Below, piece by piece: positions 7,361-15,272 of a DNA stretch of 64,000 nucleotides. Positions within the stretch are counted from its first letter, which is position 1, and every line of letters begins with the position of its first letter. The position numbers were made by a program, and so were the translations under genes. The DNA lies in contig NZ_JAUYRV010000010.1 in NCBI RefSeq assembly GCF_030696665.1, forward strand, positions 56,013 to 120,012. The letters are read 5' to 3'. The DNA is from Novosphingobium sp. (GTDB lineage Bacteria; Pseudomonadota; Alphaproteobacteria; Sphingomonadales; Sphingomonadaceae). Under the pieces are notes generated by a model. That model had not been told where the DNA came from and made no database searches. It worked only from the letters and a program-made list of their open reading frames with translations.

Positions 7361-9747
7361 CCCCGCAGCACTGCACCTTGCTTGGCCGCTGCCGCAACAA
7401 CCTTGTCCGCAATTGCCTTGAGCGCTGCTTCGTCGAATGACTTTTCGGTGGGCTGAAGCGTCACTTCGATGGCGAGGCTCTTCTGTCCCTCTGGCACGCC
7501 CTGCCCCCGGAAATCGTCGAACAGCCGCGCGGCGGTGATCGCCTGCTTGTCCGCGCCCTTTACCGCGCGCAGCAAGTCGCCCGCCGGAAGCGCCGCATCG
7601 ACAAGGAACGCAAAGTCGCGCGTGACAGCCTGCAAAGCGGGCGGCGCGAAGTGCGGGCGGGCGAACTGGCCTGCGCCCTTCTTTGCGGGAATGCGGTCGA
7701 GGAACAGCTCTACCACAGCGACGGGGCCATCGAGATCGAAGGCCTTGGCGGTGGTCGGGTGGAGCATGCCGAAGCGGGCCAGCACCTGCTTGGGGCCGAG
7801 GCGCAGCGTGGCGGACTGGCCGGGGTGGAATTGTGCGCCAGCCTCTCCCATGACTTGCAGGTTTTCGACCGGGGCACCGGCTTCGGCCAACAGCGCCAGC
7901 GCTTCGGCCTTGGCGTCGAATGCGTCGAAGGGTTTGGCCTTGCCCGTGGCCCAGCCACGCGGTGTGCTATCACCGGCCAGCACGACGGCGAGGCTCAGTT
8001 TCTCGTCGCTCGCGCCATTTGTGCCGCGTAGATAGCGACGACCGATCTCGAATACGCGGACCGAGGTGGCGCCGCGATGCAGGTTGCGCTGGGCGGCCGA
8101 GAGCAGCCCGGGGAGCAACGAGGGGCGCATGACCTTGAGGTCTTCGCTGATCGGGTTGGCAAGGCTCCAAAGCGTTTCGCCATCGGCGAAGTGTGCGGCC
8201 TGCGCTTCGGGCAGGAAGGACCACGTGACGGCTTCGTGCAGCCCGCGCGCGGCGGCGGCGCGGCGGACGCGGCGTTCGAGCATCTGTGCTGGCGTCGCAG
8301 TCGGGTTGGCCACGCCGTCTGCGCGCGGCAGCGAGGTGGACGGTACGGCATCAAGGCCGTGGACGCGGATCACTTCCTCGACGAGGTCTGGTGCGCCGTC
8401 GACATCGGGCCGCCAGGTCGGGACGGTGACGGTCCATTCATCGCTGACGTCGAAGCCAAGCGCAGTCAGAATGCGCTTCTGCTCACCATTGCCCACATCG
8501 ATGCCGCCGAGGTTGCCCGCCAGTTCCGGGTCATAGGCCACGGCCTTGCGCGCCAATGGAGGCTCGCCTGCGCGGACCACTTCGCTGGCCTCGCCGCCGC
8601 AGATCTCGAGGATCAGGCTGGTGAGCAGGTCCATGCCGGTATCGAGGAACGCCGGATCGACGCCACGTTCGAACCGTCCGCGCGCATCGGATGCGAGCGC
8701 TAGCGATTGCCCGGTGCGGGCGATGGCGGCAGGCGTGAAGTAGGCAACTTCGAGCAGGACGTCGGTGGTCGCGTCGGTGCAGCCCGAATGCTCGCCGCCC
8801 ATGATGCCGGCAATGTCGTGGACGCCGCCATCATCGGCAATCACGGTCATGAAGGGCTGGAGCGCGTATTCCTTGCCATTGAGCGCAAGGCAACTCTCGC
8901 CTTCGCGCGCCTTGCGGGCGACTACGGGGCCGGTGAGCTTGGCAAGGTCATAGGCGTGGGCCGGACGGCCATAGCCGAGCATCACGTAGTTGGTGATGTC
9001 CACCAGTGCCGAGATCGGGCGCTGGCCTGCGCTCTTCAGGTAGTCTTGCAGCCACTTCGGGCTGGGGCCATTCTTCACGCCGCGAATGACGCGACCATAG
9101 AAAGCGGGGCAGCCTTCGGGATCGTCGGTGCGGACTTCGACCGGGCAAGGGAAGCTGCCGGTGACCGCAGCCGTGGGGATAGGCTTGAGCACGCCAAGGC
9201 CCGCCGCCGCAAGATCGCGGGCGATGCCGTAGACGCCCATGCAGTCGGGCCGGTTGGGCGTAATGGCCACGTCGAACACCGGGTCGGAACCAATATAGTC
9301 GGCAAAGCTGGTGCCAACGGGCGCGTCTTCAGGCAGTTCGATGATGCCGTCGTGATCCTCGCCCAGACAAAGCTCGCGCGTGGAACACATCATGCCGTTG
9401 GATTCGACACCGCGAATGGCCGACTTGCGCAGTTCCATGCCGTTCGAAGGGACCAGCGCACCGGGCAGGCCGAGCACGCCGATGAGGCCAGCGCGGGCGT
9501 TGGGCGCACCGCAGACGACCTGCAGCGGGGTGCCGTCACCCAGATCGACCGACAGCACCTGCAGCTTGTCGGCCTGCGGGTGCTTCTCTGCCCTCAAGAC
9601 ACGGGCGATGCGGAACTTGGTCAGGGCCGCCGAAGCGTCCTCGACGCCTTCGATTTCCAAGCCGAGCGAGGTCAGCTTTTCAGCGATGAGGCGCGCGTCG
9701 GCCTTGGTATCGAGGACCGACTGCAACCATGAGAGCGAGAACTTCAC
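7357..9747 (-). CDS. pheT: phenylalanine--tRNA ligase beta subunit
   Basis: A 796-residue beta subunit of the heterotetrameric PheRS. Order of domains: N-terminal tRNA-binding OB fold (from VKFSLSWLQ, with RVLRAEKHPQADKLQV), B3/B4 editing domain, B5, the catalytic-like core, and the C-terminal ferredoxin-fold anticodon-binding domain. I choose GTG at 9747 because it forms a GTGA overlap with the pheS stop and gives the family N terminus. An upstream in-frame start at 9912 would only add residues encoded inside pheS. Confidence 0.95.
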   Translation of the reverse strand: MKFSLSWLQSVLDTKADARLIAEKLTSLGLEIEGVEDASAALTKFRIARVLRAEKHPQADKLQVLSVDLGDGTPLQVVCGAPNARAGLIGVLGLPGALVPSNGMELRKSAIRGVESNGMMCSTRELCLGEDHDGIIELPEDAPVGTSFADYIGSDPVFDVAITPNRPDCMGVYGIARDLAAAGLGVLKPIPTAAVTGSFPCPVEVRTDDPEGCPAFYGRVIRGVKNGPSPKWLQDYLKSAGQRPISALVDITNYVMLGYGRPAHAYDLAKLTGPVVARKAREGESCLALNGKEYALQPFMTVIADDGGVHDIAGIMGGEHSGCTDATTDVLLEVAYFTPAAIARTGQSLALASDARGRFERGVDPAFLDTGMDLLTSLILEICGGEASEVVRAGEPPLARKAVAYDPELAGNLGGIDVGNGEQKRILTALGFDVSDEWTVTVPTWRPDVDGAPDLVEEVIRVHGLDAVPSTSLPRADGVANPTATPAQMLERRVRRAAAARGLHEAVTWSFLPEAQAAHFADGETLWSLANPISEDLKVMRPSLLPGLLSAAQRNLHRGATSVRVFEIGRRYLRGTNGASDEKLSLAVVLAGDSTPRGWATGKAKPFDAFDAKAEALALLAEAGAPVENLQVMGEAGAQFHPGQSATLRLGPKQVLARFGMLHPTTAKAFDLDGPVAVVELFLDRIPAKKGAGQFARPHFAPPALQAVTRDFAFLVDAALPAGDLLRAVKGADKQAITAARLFDDFRGQGVPEGQKSLAIEVTLQPTEKSFDEAALKAIADKVVAAAAKQGAVLRG

Positions 9748-10844
9748 GAACGTACTCCCACGCCGCCAGAAAGGGTCGGCACGTCCAGCGCGCCGAAGCC
9801 GTAGTGGCCGAGCCACCGTGCATCGCCATCGAAGAAGGCGCGCAGATCGTCCATGCCGTATTTCAGCATGGCGAGGCGATCGACGCCGGTGCCGAAAGCG
9901 AAGCCCTGCCATTCATCGGGATCAAGCCCGCCGAATTCGATGACCTTGCGGTTGATCATGCCGGAGCCGAGCACTTCCATCCAGCCACCGTCAGCCGCAT
10001 CGCCGCTGCCGCCGACCACGCGCTTGCCGCCCACGAGGGTGTAGCCGACATCGACTTCGACCGAAGGTTCGGTGAACGGGAAATAGCTGGGGCGCAGACG
10101 CAGGGTGATGTCGTCGCGCTCGAAGAAGGCCTTGAGGAAGGTTTCCAGCGTCCACTTCAGATGACCAAGGTGGATGCCCTTGTCGATCACGAGGCCTTCG
10201 ATCTGGTGGAACATCGGCGTGTGCGTGGCGTCCGAATCCGAACGATAGACGCGGCCCGGCGCGATGATGCGCAACGGTGCGCCTTCCTTCAGCATCGAAC
10301 GGATCTGCACCGGCGAGGTGTGCGTGCGCAGCAGCATCGAGCGGCCTTCTGCATCCTTGTCCGGGAAGTAGAAGGTATCGTGCATCGCGCGCGCCGGATG
10401 CGTTTCGGGCATATTGAGCGCAGTGAAATTGTGCCAGTCGTCCTCGATCTCAGGACCGCTGGCGACGGCAAAGCCCATGTCGGCGAAGATTTCGGCCAGT
10501 TCGTCCATGACCTGCGATACGGGGTGGACCGAGCCGCGAGGAGTTTCGGGCGCGGGAAGCGACAGGTCCACCGTCTCGGCCGCAAGGCGCGCTTCGAGGA
10601 CGGCGCTTTCCAGCGCGGTCTTGCGTGTCGCCAGCGCGGCGGTGACAGCCTCGCGCGCGGCGTGGATTTTCGGGCCTTCGCTCTGGCGTTGGTCGGGGGT
10701 CATGGCGCCCAGCGATTTGAGCAGGGCGCTGACCCATCCCTGCTTGCCGAGGGCGGAGACGCGGATCGCCTCCACGGTATCGGGCGTGGTCGCGGCGGCA
10801 ATGGCGTCCAGCGTTTCGGCCTGCTGTTGATCGAGCTTTTCCAT
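9744..10844 (-). CDS. pheS: phenylalanine--tRNA ligase alpha subunit
   Basis: A 366-residue catalytic alpha subunit of PheRS. The N-terminal helical arm (MEKLDQQQAETLDAI) is followed by the class II core with motif 2 (HTSPVQIR, APGRVYRSDSDATH) and motif 3 (GFAFGTGVDRLAML). It forms Phe-tRNA-Phe with PheT. ATG at 10844 gives the standard N terminus. A TTG at 10880 would add 12 atypical residues. Heads the pheS-pheT-epimerase unit. Confidence 0.95.
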   Translation of the reverse strand: MEKLDQQQAETLDAIAAATTPDTVEAIRVSALGKQGWVSALLKSLGAMTPDQRQSEGPKIHAAREAVTAALATRKTALESAVLEARLAAETVDLSLPAPETPRGSVHPVSQVMDELAEIFADMGFAVASGPEIEDDWHNFTALNMPETHPARAMHDTFYFPDKDAEGRSMLLRTHTSPVQIRSMLKEGAPLRIIAPGRVYRSDSDATHTPMFHQIEGLVIDKGIHLGHLKWTLETFLKAFFERDDITLRLRPSYFPFTEPSVEVDVGYTLVGGKRVVGGSGDAADGGWMEVLGSGMINRKVIEFGGLDPDEWQGFAFGTGVDRLAMLKYGMDDLRAFFDGDARWLGHYGFGALDVPTLSGGVGVRS

Positions 10845-10889
10845 GCGCGAAGCCGCTAGCCGCAAATGCGCCAGAATCAAAGTGTGGAG

Positions 10890-11837
10890 TTATCGAGACG
10901 TGGGGGTGTGAAGCGCCTGAACCGCGCTGCCGATGAACTCCTGCCGGGCGCGCATCACTTCATGCAGGATCGGCTTGGGGCTGGCGGCGTACTCGCTGGG
11001 ACTCATGCCCATGAAGCGATGGAAGTCTCGCACGAACTGGGCCTGATCGTGATAGTGGCTATCGATTGCCCCGATCCAGTGCAGCGAGGGATCAAGCATG
11101 TACTGCACCAGACTGCGCATGAAGCGCTGGCGGCGCAGCAGCAGACGGGGCGCAAAACCGAAGTGGCGGCGGCACAGGCGTTCGAGTGTGTACGCTGGCA
11201 GGCGCGTGGCCTCTGCCATTTCGGCGACGGTCGAAATCTCGGGATCAAGCAGTGCGCCGTGACAGGCGAGGATTCGCGGATCATCCGCCTCGCCAGATTC
11301 ACTCAGCGTTTGCAGGAAGTATCGCGTAATCCGTGCCAGTTCGGCGGTTTCGTCGGGGGTGTCGCCAAACAGACCTGCCACCAGCGGAGCAAACTGGCGC
11401 AGGAACGGCTGCTCAGCCACGGCATAGATGCGGTCGGCATGGGCGTTGGCAGGTTGGCCAACAAACCGTGCCCAACCGAGCGGGAGAAAGCCCACGCCCC
11501 ATGTGCGCATGGTTCCGACAGTGAATTTCAGCGCGGTGCTGGTTGGCCCGGTGAAATTTGCCGCGCTGCCGGTGAGTGGAGCCTGTCCCGGAAGTTCAGA
11601 ATCAGGACAATCGCCGGAAAAGATGCGCAGGTTGGCCCATTCCGGATGGAGGTGGTCGGTGACGCGGTCTGCATCAGCAACGACGACTTCCGTGATGTAA
11701 AATGTGGTGAAATAGGGAGCGAGCGGCGCGGGTGGCCGATGGAATCGTACCCGGACTGTGCAGTCCCCAGTCAAAATGTGTGCGCCCCGATCTGTGGTTT
11801 TTATACCTGTCAAAAACGTTGTGCATCGCACTTGCAT
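10890..11837 (-). CDS. AraC family transcriptional regulator
   Basis: About 315 residues with a C-terminal double helix-turn-helix. The signature region runs from STVAEMAEATRLPAYTLERL through FVRDFHRFMGMSPSEY. The N-terminal half (HRPPAPLAPYFTTFYITEV) is a sensor domain of unknown ligand. The start is uncertain: the ATG at 11837 lacks a good ribosome site, and a TTG at 11774 is equally possible. It reads towards pheS. No target can be assigned from context. Confidence 0.75.
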   Translation of the reverse strand: MQVRCTTFLTGIKTTDRGAHILTGDCTVRVRFHRPPAPLAPYFTTFYITEVVVADADRVTDHLHPEWANLRIFSGDCPDSELPGQAPLTGSAANFTGPTSTALKFTVGTMRTWGVGFLPLGWARFVGQPANAHADRIYAVAEQPFLRQFAPLVAGLFGDTPDETAELARITRYFLQTLSESGEADDPRILACHGALLDPEISTVAEMAEATRLPAYTLERLCRRHFGFAPRLLLRRQRFMRSLVQYMLDPSLHWIGAIDSHYHDQAQFVRDFHRFMGMSPSEYAASPKPILHEVMRARQEFIGSAVQALHTPTSR

Positions 11838-11848
11838 GAGTCGCAACG

Positions 11849-11886
11849 AAAAAGGGGCGGATTTCCGTAGAAACCCGCCCCTTTTT
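11849..11886 (-). terminator. rplT terminator (bidirectional hairpin)
   Basis: A stem with arms AAAAAGGGGCGG and CCGCCCCTTTTT-like bases around an A/T-rich loop lies about 40 bases past the rplT stop. On the minus strand it ends in CCCCTTTTT, so it terminates rpmI-rplT. The symmetrical A/T flanks let it act in both directions. Confidence 0.8.
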
Positions 11887-11922
11887 CAGGTGCAAGACTT
11901 GCAACCGGTTCGAGCCAATGGC

Positions 11923-12282
11923 TCAGGCCGGAAGCGCAGCCTTGGCTTGTGCGATCACGGTCGTGAAGATCGCGCCCTCGTTCATGGCGAGGTCTGCCAT
12001 CGTCTTCCGGTCCAGTTCGATCCCGGCCAGCTTGGTGCCGTGGATGAACTGCGAATAAGTCAGGCCTTCGGCGCGGACAGCAGCGTTGATGCGCTGAATC
12101 CACAGGGCGCGGAAGCTGCGCTTCTTAACCTTGCGGTCGCGATAGGCATACTGGCCGGCCTTTTCGACGGCCTGACGGGCGACGCGGATGGTGTTCTTGC
12201 GACGGCCGCGATAGCCCTTCGCCTGATCCAAAACCCGCTTGTGCTTAGCACGTGTGGTAACACCACGTTTGATACGGCTCAT
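11923..12282 (-). CDS. rplT: 50S ribosomal protein L20
   Basis: A 119-residue basic 23S rRNA-binding protein needed early in 50S assembly. It begins [20 protein letters not shown] and contains the family signature [18 protein letters not shown]. Encoded 13 bases after rpmI, with no infC next to the pair in this window. Confidence 0.97.
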   Translation of the reverse strand: MSRIKRGVTTRAKHKRVLDQAKGYRGRRKNTIRVARQAVEKAGQYAYRDRKVKKRSFRALWIQRINAAVRAEGLTYSQFIHGTKLAGIELDRKTMADLAMNEGAIFTTVIAQAKAALPA

Positions 12283-12295
12283 AACTCAGTGCTCC

Positions 12296-12499
12296 TCAGC
12301 TCAGCCCGTAGGGCGCCCACTTCTTGATCACCTTTGCATCTGCATCGGAGATCACGTCAGTGCCGCGGTTCTGGCGGATGTACTTGGCGTTATGGCTCAT
12401 CAGGCGGTGGCGCTTGCCAGCCACACCGTGCTTCACCTTGCCGGTGGCGGTGAGCTTGAAGCGCTTTTTCACGCCGCTCTTCGTCTTCATCTTGGGCAT
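12296..12499 (-). CDS. rpmI: 50S ribosomal protein L35
   Basis: A 67-residue basic protein beginning [17 protein letters not shown], the normal L35 N terminus and length. ATG 12499 is preceded by AGGAG at good spacing. An upstream extension to 12562 is rejected because it adds non-family residues. First gene of the rpmI-rplT pair. Confidence 0.96.
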   Translation of the reverse strand: MPKMKTKSGVKKRFKLTATGKVKHGVAGKRHRLMSHNAKYIRQNRGTDVISDADAKVIKKWAPYGLS

Positions 12500-12645
12500 T
12501 TTGGTCTCCTGATTTCGACGCGTCCGATCTGCCTTGGCAGCCCTTGTGGCCAGGCCGATCATCGAATCCGTGTCGGTTGAAGGACGGGCCGTTAGGGGAA
12601 GCGCTTCACAAATGCAAGTTGCGCTTCAATTTCCCCCAATCAGCC

Positions 12646-13551
12646 TCACCTTCCAATGTCGGCCAAATCAAACGACGTGGTCTGGTAAACTTCGTTGACC
12701 CAGTTGCCATAGAGCAGGTGGCCGTGGCCGCGCCAGGTGTTGGCGGGCTGCGCTTGCGGATCGTCGCCCGGGAAATAGTGGCGCGGGAGATAATTGCCTT
12801 CATCCCGCGCAAACTCGCCCGCCAGCGTCAACGTATCGTATTCCAGATGGTTGAACATATGCAGCGTGCGCGTGGCCGGATCGTCGATCAGGCACAGGCC
12901 GGTTTCAGCACTGTCGGCCAGCACGGTGAGGCCGTGGCCTTCGGGCAGGTCTTCGCGGCGCACTTCGCTCCAGCGCGAGACAGGCACGTCGAACACATCG
13001 GGCAGCCCGCGCATCCACGGGCTGGCCGGGGCATGGTTGCGGTGGCGGAACACGCCCGAGGCCTTGGTGGGCAGGCCATGCTTTTCTACACCGTGATAGT
13101 GGTGCAACGCGGCCATCGCGCCCCAGCACACCGAGAGCGTGCGGTGGACGTTGGTCTGCGACCAGTCAAAGATGCGGCGCAGCTCGTCCCAATAGCTCAC
13201 CTCTTCGAACGGGATCGTCTCGACCGGCGCGCCGGTTACGATCAACCCATCGAACTTCTCTGCGCGCATGTCTTCCCACGGGCGGTAGAACGCCGAGATA
13301 TGGCCAGCCGAGGTATTCTTGCTGACGTGATCGGAGATGCGCAGCAGTTCCAGTTCCACCTGCAGCGGCGTGGCGCCCAGCAGCCGGGTGATCTGCGTTT
13401 CGGTGGTGATCTTGTCCGGCATCAGATTGAGCAAGGCAATGCGCATTGGACGGATGTCCTGACGCGCAGCCTCGGTCTCACTCATCACGATGACGCCTTC
13501 GGCTTCGAGTGTGCGGCGGGCGGGGAGATTATCGGCAATCCTGATCGGCAC
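12646..13551 (-). CDS. metA: homoserine O-acyltransferase MetA
   Basis: A 301-residue homoserine O-succinyl/acetyltransferase, the first committed step of methionine synthesis. The start GTG 13551 gives the family N terminus VPIRIADNLPARRTLEAEGV. The catalytic Cys lies in SVCWGAMA and the His-x-Glu pair in MFNHLEYD. A longer frame from 13632 exists, but its extra codons are the 3' strand of the upstream aptamer, so it is not the start. Whether succinyl- or acetyl-CoA is used cannot be told by eye. Probably controlled by the SAM-I-like leader. Confidence 0.93.
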   Translation of the reverse strand: MPIRIADNLPARRTLEAEGVIVMSETEAARQDIRPMRIALLNLMPDKITTETQITRLLGATPLQVELELLRISDHVSKNTSAGHISAFYRPWEDMRAEKFDGLIVTGAPVETIPFEEVSYWDELRRIFDWSQTNVHRTLSVCWGAMAALHHYHGVEKHGLPTKASGVFRHRNHAPASPWMRGLPDVFDVPVSRWSEVRREDLPEGHGLTVLADSAETGLCLIDDPATRTLHMFNHLEYDTLTLAGEFARDEGNYLPRHYFPGDDPQAQPANTWRGHGHLLYGNWVNEVYQTTSFDLADIGR

Positions 13552-13558
13552 TGTCTTT

Positions 13559-13590
13559 GCGTCTTTCTTCAATCTGATGAAGGAGACGCC
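13559..13590 (-). promoter_or_regulatory. leader hairpin before metA (possible expression platform)
   Basis: On the minus strand, GCGTCTCCTTC pairs with GAAGAAAGACGC across a short loop. The 5' arm resembles an anti-Shine-Dalgarno and the 3' arm holds the only purine-rich ribosome-binding candidate before the metA GTG. There is no T-tract, so control by sequestering the ribosome site is likelier than termination. This role is inferred from base pairing only. Confidence 0.45.
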
Positions 13591-13626
13591 TGTGAAGTGT
13601 CCGTGTCCGTTTGGTTGCCGGATCGG

Positions 13627-13716
13627 CCACATCCCCTACCAGCTTGCGCTGATCTGGCACCACCTTGCCCGGATCGGCAGGTTGGCGTTGGAGCGTCACC
13701 CCAACTCTTGATGTGG
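13627..13716 (-). promoter_or_regulatory. SAM-I-like (S-box) riboswitch candidate for metA
   Basis: The minus strand shows the S-box plan. P1 is 7 bp (CCACATC with GATGTGG). AAGAG follows directly after the P1 5' strand. Next comes a short P2 (TTGG/CCAA), then CCAACCT pairing through GGCAAGGT in P3. A GGTGCCA core element follows, then P4 as CAGC-GCAA-GCTG with a GNRA loop before P1 closes. It lies 75 bases upstream of metA, the expected target. P2 is shorter than in the usual SAM-I kink-turn form, so it may be a divergent member. A covariance search is needed to confirm the class. Confidence 0.62.
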
Positions 13717-13804
13717 GGCGATATGTAGTGGGATGCCAACCGGTTTGCAACAGCTTGGCACAAGCACAAAGATGCTTGCTATTGCGATCCAGTCTCATTA
13801 TTAA

Positions 13805-13819
13805 TGCGAATCATTGGCA
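13805..13819. promoter_or_regulatory. iron-responsive (Fur-type) operator candidate before bfd
   Basis: A 15-bp palindrome TGCGAATCATTGGCA fits TGCnAAn-C-ATTnGCA. It begins 41 bases upstream of the bfd start. A second copy of the same pattern stands before bfr. The regulator could be Fur, Irr or RirA; assignment to Fur is by pattern only. Confidence 0.5.
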
Positions 13820-13845
13820 GGCTATAGCCGTCTAAGGATCGCCGT

Positions 13846-14022
13846 ATGTACATCTGCATCTGCAATGCCATCCGCGAAAAAGACATCCGCAACACGGCGC
13901 GCTGCCATGCCGGTGGTGCGGAAGACATCTATGGTCGCATGGGCTTCCGCCCGCAGTGCCGCCAGTGCCTCGACGATGCCGAAGATGTGATTGCCGAGGA
14001 ACGCGCCTGCGCTATTGCGTGA
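13846..14022 (+). CDS. bfd: bacterioferritin-associated ferredoxin
   Basis: A 58-residue [2Fe-2S] protein starting MYICICNAIREKDI. The four cluster cysteines are C4, C6 and the CRQC pair near residues 38-41. Bfd binds bacterioferritin and delivers electrons to reduce and release stored iron. AAGGATC gives a reasonable ribosome site. It precedes bfr with an iron-box candidate upstream of each gene, which fits coordinated iron control. Confidence 0.9.
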   Translation: MYICICNAIREKDIRNTARCHAGGAEDIYGRMGFRPQCRQCLDDAEDVIAEERACAIA

Positions 14023-14043
14023 GCGCGTGCTGCGCGTTCGCAG

Positions 14044-14058
14044 TGCAAAACATTCGCA
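14044..14058. promoter_or_regulatory. iron-responsive operator candidate before bfr
   Basis: TGCAAAACATTCGCA is the second match to TGCnAAn-C-ATTnGCA, between bfd and bfr and about 120 bases upstream of bfr. Two copies in 250 bases, each before an iron-storage gene, make chance unlikely. Confidence 0.5.
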
Positions 14059-14179
14059 TTACAGTTTGAATCACAACCAAACCTTGGTTGCCATGCGAGT
14101 CGTTCGCGCTTGGTTCATGGCTTGAGTGCGCCTAGAATCGCCGCATTCTCAAAGTCATTCAAGTTCGAAGGATCCTGCA

Positions 14180-14659
14180 ATGAAGGGCGATGCAAAGGTC
14201 ATCGAGTTTCTCAACAAGGCGCTGCTTAACGAGTTGACCGCGATCAACCAGTACTGGCTGCACTATCGCCTGCTGGCCAATTGGGGCGTGAAGAAGCTGG
14301 CCGAATACGAACGCCACGAATCAATCGATGAGATGAAGCACGCCGACCTTTTGGCCGACCGCATCCTGTTCCTTGATGGCCTGCCCAATTTTCAGGCGCT
14401 GGGCCGGTTGCGCGTGGGCGAATCGGTGGAGGAAATCCTCAAGGCCGACCTAGCGCTGGAAATGGACGCGCTGCCGCTGCTGCGCGATGCCATCGCCCAC
14501 TGCGAGGAAGTGCGCGATTTCGTCAGCCGCGACCTGTTCGCCAAGATCCTCGAAAGCGAGGAAGAGCATGTCGACGTGATCGAAAAGCAGTTCGACATGA
14601 TCGAACGCATGGGTATCGCCAACTACATCCAGCTCAACAGCGAGGCTGCCGAGGCCTGA
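14180..14659 (+). CDS. bfr: bacterioferritin
   Basis: A 159-residue four-helix-bundle iron-storage protein that forms a 24-mer with haem at subunit interfaces. It starts MKGDAKVIEFLNKALLNELTAINQYW and shows the ferroxidase ligands: Glu18 region, YERHESIDEMKHAD, and ESEEEHVD. ATG 14180 follows GAAGGATC. The in-frame upstream start at 14126 adds non-family residues. The gene ends in a small hairpin shared with the convergent yqgE stop. Confidence 0.95.
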   Translation: MKGDAKVIEFLNKALLNELTAINQYWLHYRLLANWGVKKLAEYERHESIDEMKHADLLADRILFLDGLPNFQALGRLRVGESVEEILKADLALEMDALPLLRDAIAHCEEVRDFVSRDLFAKILESEEEHVDVIEKQFDMIERMGIANYIQLNSEAAEA

Positions 14660-14671
14660 TTTTCTTCAGGC
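14654..14671. terminator. weak convergent hairpin between bfr and yqgE stops
   Basis: GCCTGA and TCAGGC form a perfect 6-bp stem around TTTTCT. The stem contains the stop codons of both convergent genes. There is no downstream T-run, so it is at best a weak bidirectional terminator. Confidence 0.35.
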
Positions 14672-15226
14672 GCTGCCGGTTTGACCGACGAGGTGCGAAG
14701 GGTCGATCCCTTCGCGCTTCCAGGTCTGGGTCCAGCGGCGGCCTGTGGGTGTGCTGAACAGGATTTCGGGATGGCCTTTGGCGGCGTACCAGCCATGATG
14801 GCGCATTTCGCCCTCAAGCTGCCCTGCCCCCCACCCGGCATAGCCCAACGCGACGAGGAATTTGCTCGGCCCGCGACCTTCGGCAATCGCGCGCAGAATG
14901 TCGAGCGAGGCCGAAAGGCTGCACAGCGGGTTTACCGTGACGCTGCCCTCTCCACCCCAATCGGCGCTGTGAAGCACAAAGCCGCGCGCCGTTTCAACCG
15001 GGCCGCCATTGAGGACCGGAACATCGGGTGCGACGCCGGGATCAATGCCGATGTCTTCCAACAATCCATGCAGAGTCAGCCCTTCGCGCACTTCGCCGAT
15101 GCCGATACCCAGTGCGCCGTGTTCATCATGCACGCACATGGCGATTACCGCATGGTCGAACCGGGAATCGCCCATGCCCGGCATGGCCAGCAACAGGCGG
15201 CCGGCAAGATATTCCGCTTCACTCAT
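14666..15226 (-). CDS. YqgE/AlgH family protein
   Basis: A 186-residue UPF0301 protein. Typical segments are YLAGRLLLAMPGMGDSRFDH at the N terminus, LNGGPVETARGFVLH in the middle and GYAGWGAGQLEGEM near residue 130. Function is not firmly known; AlgH affects alginate regulation in Pseudomonas. Convergent with bfr. Confidence 0.9.
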   Translation of the reverse strand: MSEAEYLAGRLLLAMPGMGDSRFDHAVIAMCVHDEHGALGIGIGEVREGLTLHGLLEDIGIDPGVAPDVPVLNGGPVETARGFVLHSADWGGEGSVTVNPLCSLSASLDILRAIAEGRGPSKFLVALGYAGWGAGQLEGEMRHHGWYAAKGHPEILFSTPTGRRWTQTWKREGIDPSHLVGQTGSA

Positions 15227-15272
15227 TGCGCAGAGATAGGGTCGGACACGGCCATTTGCCAGTGCAGCCGGC

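Noticed and set aside
13559..13590. Intrinsic terminator in the metA leader
   Set aside because: The hairpin lacks a following T-run and its 3' arm is the ribosome-site region, so translational control fits better.
13552..13632. 27-residue N-terminal extension of MetA
   Set aside because: Its codons form the 3' part of the aptamer and the leader hairpin, and MetA homologues start at the GTG 13551 position.
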